Assembly: GCA_030248225.1 (NCBI GenBank)
Contig: JASANE010026683.1
Location: forward strand, 19,800 to 83,799
Direction of reading: 5' to 3'
Length of the DNA: 64,000 nucleotides
Origin: Trileptium ribeirensis
Lineage: Eukaryota > Nematoda > Enoplea > Enoplida > Thoracostomopsidae
Of the stretch, positions 56,561-64,000 are shown piece by piece. Position numbers and translations under genes: made by a program. Each line of letters begins with the position of its first letter. Position 1 is the stretch's first letter. Below the pieces are notes generated by a model, which was not told the origin of the DNA, ran no database searches, and saw nothing but the letters and a program-made list of their open reading frames with translations.

Positions 56561-58955
56561 AGGTGTATATAAGTATTGTATATATAAATAATAAAAACTT
56601 GTTACATCCTAAAAATCGAGATATACGAGCAGCGTTTGCTCAAGGCGTGGTCACATTGCGTCCGATCCAGTCTGATTTGGACGTTTATGTTCAGCGATCA
56701 GATAGTGCATCAGAACAAGATCCAATGTGATCCAACAGAGCGTGCACAATTTTATAAAATCTGATAGCGAATCGAATAATGTAGTGCGAAAAAATAAATT
56801 TATATGTGGCATACCGGTAGGGTGAAATTTTTTTGGAGGGCACAAATCGGACTGCGAGTGGGTCCGATAGTGAGGTGGGGTGCTCGAAAAGGGGGCTGTA
56901 CCTGTTCAAATGGTGGTTCAACTGTTTTTGGGTGGGGAGGCGTATACAGTATATAAATACACTTCATAATGTAGCATTTTGTTATCATTTTAGGCCACCT
57001 GGTTGCTACAGAGTGCAAGCCACGGATATTTGCAGTTACACACTTCAGAGTTTTGTAAACAGCGTTTTAAAACAATGAGTCGTACATAAATCTTCACTAT
57101 TTTACTAGTAGCCTAATAGCAAAGCCCCCATTTCTAAAAACAGCAAGGCGACAGCACTAATTTGCAACAGCAGGACAAGGCTCACGATGAACCAAGTGTT
57201 ATGCTACAGCTACAGCGACGGCCTGCAATTGAGTAGCCCTGTGACGCCAGGTTCACGACTGTTTTAGAATAACTATAACGGAGAAAGCGGCTAGTCCATG
57301 TTTGGGTCGCCCGGTAAGCCATCGAAATGGAATATAGAGAGTGGTTGGTGAAAACGATAAATACAAGCGATGACGGCGAATCTTGTCAGTGACTATGATC
57401 GAAACCCGTACTCGTAGAGTCAGGGGTAAGGAATTTGTCGGTTAAATGAATTTAATTACGTAATGTTGAGAGCAGACGAAGCATCTGGTTTCTTATTTTA
57501 TAAAAAGTTTTGTTGGGTGGTGGCGCAGGGCAATGAACCTGGCTCACCAAAAAGTTAAGGGCTGCGAACGAACCTGGGGCTGAACATCTCCGCGACCCAA
57601 ATGCGGGCAAACTATGTTGGGCGCCACCCTATCATTCCTCTACTAGTGAGATTTCACTACATATACATCAGGGAGCAACCGAAATTACGATTATGATTCC
57701 GGAGATAATCCAGTTTATGTTGCAATTCCAGCAAAAGGCAAAACTCATACCGGAACTTGGATTTAAAAATTTTGCTTAAATTTTTCCAGATATTGGCTCC
57801 AGCTGTGGTCTTACATAGGATTTTATACACAGTGATCAACTCGACAAAACCAGATAAAACAAGCTTTCATGTATATACCTTAACAAATAGCCCTGTCAAA
57901 CGTAAAAATGACAAATTTGTTCAGAACAATTTTTCCATCTTCACCTAGTAGGAATTTTTCATCTCCAAATTATGTTACCAAACCAACGTCAGGCGGATGC
58001 TTGTTACAGTTGTCAATGCCAATTCGGAGAGCTTCGGTGTTTGCTCAAATTGAACATGTTCAAGCTGATTTGCATAACAAAGTATGGAAACAGAATTACC
58101 GCAGCTTATTCAGGCATGTATAGTGAATGGCATTTTAAACCAAAAAACCCGACAAAAGCCGTCTCATTCGACAAATACGTAAGCATTTTTAGTTTCGTCA
58201 GTATACAATAATATCGTATAAATACGTTATGTTCGATGCAAAAGCTATTCTTAACACATTTTAAATCCGTAGTACCTTAATTTTTTGCTTCAATTCTTTT
58301 ACTAAATATATATTTCTCAGACCAGGTTCCAATCCCGGTTCCTTTTCAACTTGAAGGTTCCGATTGGTGGAATATATCGGTTCCGGTTATCGCCTTAATA
58401 CGCGCGTATATACAGGAGGCGCGAAGTTCGATGATGTCGATTTGACATGATATGAACATGACCTCAGGCTAATCACAATATATAACATTTCGATCTAGTT
58501 CATGTTAGATGAAACCTACAAGCGCTTCGCTGAAATTCGCAGTATCATTAGAACAGTAGAACTGGTACACTACCGTAAATTATATATGGCAAACTTAAAA
58601 CGCACTTGGACGAATAATAGAAATACAGCAAAAACAACATATATACAGATATATATAATAAAGCCAAGTGTTAAAATAATTGCAGCAGCATAAAAACTAT
58701 ATAATAGTATATTGATATCCCTAAGAGGCACGGTGCGAGCAGGCATGCAACAAAATCATCCTTTTGCTCCAAAACCCAAGCAATGCTGGCTTATTAACTC
58801 ACACGCACAACGAACGAACGATAAAAACGGAAACAATATCTATAAAACGAAAACAATCAACGAGATAATAACAACGTTGGTGAAACTGAAACGTAGGAAG
58901 GGAGCTCACCAAATCGTCGTCATTCCGGTAAAATATGTATGTACTAGGTATATAC
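56561..58955. other. Stretch without recognised gene
   Basis: Short frames only, none with motifs or paired splice sites. Confidence 0.3.
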
Positions 58956-59835
58956 GGCTTTAGGCGCATATACTATACTATGTGTCTTTTGCACCGAATA
59001 CAAAAAATATGAATCAAATTTGACTCAATTGGGTCGACTCCAAATTGACTCACTACCACTGAGTCACACTTTGGCTGTCTGAGCCAAAAATATTTCGACT
59101 CAGAAATTGGGTCAATCTCCGACTCGGTAGCAGTCCGATTTAACATTGATTCAGAGTCAAATAATGGCTCAGACTAAGTTAATTTGACTCATTTCCTGAG
59201 TAAGGTTAAGACCGACGTAGTTCAGTAAAATATGACAAAGGCATTTAGAGTGTACTAAATTGTTTAAAAAATTCAAAAATACATTTCATCCTATACGGTT
59301 CTAGAAGCATATACTATATGTTTCTTCTGCGCCGATTATAAAAAAATGTTAGTCAAATTTGACTCAATTGAGTCGACACCAAATTGACTCACTACCATTG
59401 AGTCACACTTTGGCTGTCTGAGCCAAAAATATTTCGACTCAGAAAATGGGACAATCTCCGACTGGGCAACAGTCCGATTTGATATTGATTCGGAGTCAAA
59501 TAATGGCTCAGACTGTGTTAAATTTGACTCATTTTGTGAGTAAGGTTAATATCGACGTAGTTGAGTCAAATTTGACCCAATTGATTCAACTCCAAATTGA
59601 CTCACTACCACTGAGTCACACTTTGGCTGTCTGAGCCAAAAAATATTTCGACTCAGAAAATGGATTAGTCTCCGACTGGGTAGTATCCCGATTCAACATT
59701 GATCCGGAATCAAATAATGGCTCAGACTGGGTTAAATGTGACTCATTCCCTGAGTAAGGTTAAGACCGACGTAGTTCAGTAAATTTTGACTCAAAATCTA
59801 GTGTGTACTATATTGTTTAGAAAATTCAAAAATAC
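58956..59835 (+). repeat. GACTCA-rich repeat, three copies of a ~225-bp core
   Basis: Cores start near 59012, 59353 and 59563 with TTTGACTCAATTG. They share 'gactcactaccactgagtca', 'cactttggctgtctgagcca', 'caaataatggctcagact' and 'gagtaaggtta'. The spacer before each of the first two ('gcatatactata') and the tail after the first and third ('attcaaaaatac') are also related. Each core contains GACTCA/TGAGTC in both orientations. Confidence 0.75.
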
Positions 59836-60327
59836 GCCGCTTCGTCTTATGCGGGTCAGTATGGCAGAACGGGAAGCAGAATATTTTTAATTTGTCAACC
59901 TCAGGACGCGCGAAGTTAAAAATATCAGGGCACAGTGCAGTTACAGATTGCGTCCAATGAATACCCGTTGCATAGCCCAGCTTTGCGGCTATCCGTATGT
60001 AGTGACCAACACTAGACAAAAGAAAGTAAACCGGGCGCCCAGCATGATTTAATTATCCGCCGTGGCATTCATTTGGTTCATAATTAAACAAGTTTTAAAT
60101 GTTGTATGTTTGTTTATCTGGCTAGATGACGACATAGACTTTCATGTTCAGCTAGACTAAATCTACGGAGGGAGAGAAACTAAATTTAGAAAATATCGAT
60201 GGTCGCCAGAAAACCAATTTACTCACTCCCTCAGTATAAGCCTTGTTTCAAAAAGCGGTGGGCGGCAATATCGTGGATTACTTCTCGAATGGTGCCTATA
60301 TGGCGTCAGCTCCTCGCAAACTGAAAA

Positions 60328-61483
60328 CAGCGTCCCCGCTAAAATTTCGAAAATTTTTTCCCTGCAAAATGCTGGAAATTATCCCTGTTTTAATCTGCAC
60401 CTTGGTTAGGCAGCTGTTGAAGCGCGTCAATTTCCACGCCCACTCACTAGTAAGACATTATTAAAAGCTATATGCACTATAAAATCTACAATTAATGCAT
60501 AACAAGACCAAAACTAACGTCTAGTCATGAAGTTTTGAGCATCTCGAGTTCTGTGATCTGTTTCTCGATGTTACTGCAGGCAGCGGCGGCTTCCTTTGGC
60601 ATTCGTTTAATTTGTTCTTGAAGCTGCTTAACCTACGAATCCACAGATTTACGTCGCTTTAGTTCCTTCTTCTCGGCTGCCGACGACTGCTTAGCGGCAT
60701 CTAGGACATCAAAGTAACGCCGATGAGCATTTCCGGCAAACTGTATCATTGAGTCATTAATTTGAATTTTCAGAGCATCTCCTGCGACTCGGACACCGTC
60801 GTAGACGACCCGCTGTGCAACCAGAGTTCGCTCTTTCAGATTTTCAATCAAAAAGTCTTTGTTAATTGAAAATCCGCTCTCCACGGTAGCGTTACCAGTA
60901 GCGATTAAGCGATTAGCAGTAACATTTGCACAACCGACCACAGTTGTCGCTTGTCGTGGGAGCTGGCTAGCTGCGAATAATACAACGCATCTAGCCTATC
61001 TGCGTTAGAAAAGCGATTAAGGGTTTCGGTAGGTTCACCTTTCCTAACGAATCGCTGGAACTGTCTATATGCATTATCGGCAACAGTACTGCTGATTCTG
61101 TTGCAACTCAAAAGTTTATCTAAGCACACCTTCATGCGCGAAATTGCAAGAGTGGGTGTTCTAGTTACGTATTGTTTTTGGATCGATAGCAGAGCATCCC
61201 CGGATCAACGTGTATTTTAACGGACAACGTTCAATTGATTTTGAAGTCATGCCACACAGTAGCTTTTGGCAAAACTATAGAAGCCAGCTTCTCTTGCTCA
61301 GAAGCTCCGGATCTATATATCAATAAAAAAGAATTTTTTTTAATTCAAGTAAGAAATTTGAATTTGAAAACTTTCAATTTTTTCCCTGTCATAGACGATT
61401 TTCTTACGATTATTCCCTGTTTTGCCTGTTTTCCCTGCAAATATCACAAAATTCCCTGTTTTCCCTGCCGGGCGGGGACCCTG
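60328..61483 (-). mobile_element. 1156-bp DNA transposon remnant, CAGCGTCCCCGC ends
   Basis: The left end CAGCGTCCCCGC and the inverted right end (CAGGGTCCCCGC from the other strand) differ at one of 12 bases. TGAAAA directly flanks both (60322-60327 and 61484-61489); the right flank reads TGAAAACA. Subterminal TTCCCTGTTTTCCCTG motifs occur near both ends. The transposase C-terminus lies inside on the minus strand. Confidence 0.7.
60530..61135 (-). pseudogene. C-terminal part of a transposase-like protein
   Basis: Two overlapping frames read LLSCNRISSTVADNAYRQFQ, FSNADRLDALYYSQLA and LWSVVQMLLLIA. After a shift near 60920 comes ATGNATVESGFSINKDFLIE, then LVAQRVVYDGV and a Lys/Glu-rich helical tail (AAEKKELKRRKS), with a stop near 60633. 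The S/T-V-E-S/R-G-F-S-x-N-K motif is common in transposon-encoded proteins of many invertebrates. It resembles the hAT dimerisation motif, but the superfamily is not certain. The N-terminal catalytic part is missing. Confidence 0.6.
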
Positions 61484-62498
61484 TGAAAACAATGATTTCC
61501 TATGTGACATGGTTGCAACCTGGATCCAAAAAGTACTTGATAGGAGACCTAAAAAAATTCGACTAACTAAAAAAGAAACAGATTTATGCTCAGGAAGCAC
61601 AATTTTGGGCGTTGAGTTCGTTGCTGACAATTTGTGAAACATGTTAAGGTAAAACAAAGTCAGTTTCAGTCATCAAATATATATCATGTCGTCCGATATA
61701 TATATCATAATACCAGAAAACCAACTACCGGAAAATGCAGTAACACCGGATCTATGGCGCTGAATGCTTTCCTTCACAAGAACTGATAACGGATCCTGAG
61801 AGCTCACTTTTAATCTCTACTGCTTAATCAAATATCATTCTAACTAGTCGGTAGTGGAACTACATTTGTGAGCGGAGCTTGGGCTGTGGCATTACGAATG
61901 TACTCAACTTTATGTTGTTGTAACTACATTGCATAGGGCTTTATCATTGGTAAAAATATTATATTTGAATTCTTCGACCCAAAAACCTATAATGGTTTGA
62001 TCGAAACGACTCTATTTCAATAAATAACACAAATATTGCAAAATTCTCAATTTTAGCTGCATAAAATTAACTGATTAGCTAATTACTAATTAACCACTCA
62101 AAATTTTTTAATCCCAAATATCAGGTGCACACTCTGACATGATAGGCTTTCAAACAAAAAAAAAGTTTTTTAAAATCCGTTCAGTGGTTCTTGAGATCCG
62201 TCGGACCTAACGAACGAACGAACGGACGGACGGACATCGACCTTTTTACTCCCAGACAGAAAATAAAAAAGCTTTGCTCGGCTTCGCCGAGCTCCGCTCA
62301 ATAATAATTCTCTCTGCAAATAAATCTGTAATTAAACCATTCGTCCTTGTGCCGGTGACACAAATGATAGACTGAAAAACAAAGTCAATTGCTTGTGCTT
62401 AAAGAACCCATGTGCTCCATCACGTGTCCATATTCACAAAACTTAACAGGCCTCTGTATATATACATACAGCACCAATATTCAATACTTTACTGAATA
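61484..62498. other. Stretch with a tetranucleotide repeat tail, no gene
   Basis: At 62209-62235 ACGA repeats pass into ACGG repeats, preceded by 'gttcttgagatccgtcggac'. This layout is typical of the 3' tails of some RTE/CR1-type repeats, and a LINE or SINE end is likely. The rest shows nothing. Confidence 0.4.
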
Positions 62499-62749
62499 CT
62501 ACGCTCCCTTCGGTAGAGATATGTAACCTCTAAGAGCTCTTTTCGTCAAAATACCAGTAAATTTGATGTTGTTATCAACCCACACGTCAATTTTTAAAAC
62601 CCCGTCTTTCCACTGCCAAATTAACTCTTCGAGTGCCAAAGTAATTCCATTTTTCTCCCATTTTACATAAGAAACCAAACTTTTTTGATGAAAATGCTTC
62701 AGGTTTACGTTCTGCCTATCCTTAAGCACGGCTGTGAAGTCTAATTTCC
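62499..62749 (-). CDS. Unidentified terminal-exon-like reading frame
   Basis: A 76-codon frame (VLKDRQNVNLKHFHQKSLVS, then YVKWEKNGITLALEELIWQW, ending RALRGYISLPKGA and TAG) has amphipathic, protein-like composition and no low complexity. Possible acceptors lie just upstream (ATTAG|ACTTCACAG). I do not recognise the family. It could be the last exon of a minus-strand gene whose other exons lie to the right, beyond or within 62.8-64 kb, or a transposon fragment. Confidence 0.3.
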
Positions 62750-64000
62750 GTTTTCATTAAGGACATTCGTGTCAAGGAACATATTCAGTGCAAATTTACA
62801 AAAATGGCTTCATGGCTCTAATAATCTTGAATACTGTCAAAGACTTAGTTGCTTAAATAATAATAAATCCACTGGAGAAAGGACGTATATAAAATTACAG
62901 ATATCCTTATAAAGTTGTTTACGATCTTATACCGCTGATTTGTTTGGTTTGGCACGAACCGTCAATACTAGGGGCCATGATTTTAAGCTTATGGCTAACA
63001 GATGTGGACAATGTACATAACCTTTAGGGGCGAAAGTGAAAAGCATGCTATGCCGTTCTCGATATAGGTACTAAGCCAAAGCCTTCGTCTTAGCTTAAGC
63101 TAAGGTCCCTATATAAGCCATGCACTAAGCCTGATCCTAAATCAGGGGCCTGCCGCCTCCGAACGCCCCGCTTTAAGCTGTTCTGTTTTCTAACGTTATA
63201 ACGTCCAGCCTCTAAAGGTGATATGGGCCAGTAGTATAAAAATGGGGGTTCTGGGACAAATTTCGACAAGTTGGCAACTTGCCAACTTGTGAAATTGCTA
63301 CATAAAAAGGTACTCTGAATCACAATGTATAAATCGGTAAAGATCTGCTTTGTAGCACATTCTGGACAAAATAGACAATTTGAAACGTTGCCAATCTGCG
63401 AATTAAGACTCATTCTGCAAATAGGAATAACTTCAATTTGGTCAGGTTATAGTTTATATATGATAAAGCGAATACTCAATCAAATAGCTTGAATACAACA
63501 AATACACGCACAAATACATGCCGGCGATCATTTGTGGTGTGAATTAAATGTAATAAAGATAATTCTATCAATATAACTCACAAGTTACCTGCCTAGTCAG
63601 TAATTTAATGATTTTGCCTTATGTAACAATGCTAGCATACGTCGTGGCAACAACACTGTATAATTATGTCTTTTATTATTTTTAAAATAATTAACAAGAT
63701 TTCACAAACAAGTTATTTCGTACAAAACTAAAGCAGTGCTGGTTGTTTTGTTATGTATTCAAATAAATTATAAAAATAAAAATCGGAAATATTGAAGTTT
63801 CATATTCTGTGTCGACAATCTATTCTGTTGTTTACTCTATTTCATGAATGTATCTTCACATTATGTAGCAAAACGAATAATTTAAGATTTCGATATGTTT
63901 TCTGAGAGAAAGCACCCAAGAACAGTGAGAAACTTGGGTGCTTTCCAACTGTTCCACTGCAAAATATTATATAAGGGATGTTGTATCATCACAGTTGTGA
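62750..64000. other. Stretch without recognised gene
   Basis: A 107-codon minus frame (63090-63413) has no familiar motif. Near 63910-63940 'gcacccaagaacagtgagaa' is followed by 'acttgggtgc', a small hairpin (GCACCCAAG/CTTGGGTGC). Confidence 0.3.

Noticed and set aside
1..64000. tRNA, rRNA or snRNA genes
   Set aside because: Reading for B-box-like GGTTCGAATC and other conserved blocks found none that I could support.

Overview
This is a window of animal nuclear DNA. It has coding sequence split by GT-AG introns with matching phases, long introns, about 35% G+C, and non-LTR retrotransposons (LINEs), hAT and Tc1/mariner-type DNA transposons and MITEs. No operons, tRNAs, rRNAs or prokaryotic signals were seen. 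An invertebrate metazoan is likely; a tunicate or other deuterostome is possible, but the sequence alone does not settle it.

The left half (about 1.1-27.6 kb) holds one host gene on the minus strand. Nine coding exons were joined by hand and every junction keeps phase. They encode about 630 residues: a disordered N-terminal extension, a BTB/POZ domain interrupted by a ~100-residue Ser/Gly/Asn-rich insert, a BACK domain and a low-complexity linker. The best family match is the BTB-BACK-Kelch protein IVNS1ABP; the Kelch repeats would lie beyond the left edge. Its introns (up to 9.5 kb) hold a broken CR1-like LINE, a 972-bp hAT-type element with a perfect 8-bp target duplication, short inverted-repeat MITEs and several tandem repeats. 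Upstream is a small membrane-protein reading frame (28.8-29.2 kb) of unknown nature.

From 29.4 to 34.6 kb lies a 5.2-kb hAT transposon with both ends, an 8-bp target duplication (TGAAGCGG) and a TTF-zinc-finger/hAT transposase on the minus strand. The transposase contains a good intron, and its two visible frameshifts both fall in A-runs. The right half is repeat-dominated: an Ac-like element (36 kb), the 3' half of a LINE whose C-terminus carries four zinc fingers (38.7-40.3 kb), a 363-bp hAT MITE (41 kb), a six-copy 65-bp tandem repeat (42.8 kb), a nearly full-length CR1-like LINE with PHD-type ORF1 and endonuclease/RT ORF2 (46.5-50.5 kb), a Pro/Cys minisatellite (54.5 kb), a GACTCA-rich repeat (59 kb) and a 1.16-kb transposon with a transposase C-terminus (60.3-61.5 kb). 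One unidentified 76-codon exon-like frame lies at 62.5 kb. Long stretches between these show no supportable gene.

No multi-gene system is visible. The most notable items are the interrupted BTB domain, the almost intact hAT element, and several transposon families whose boundaries and target duplications can be read directly.
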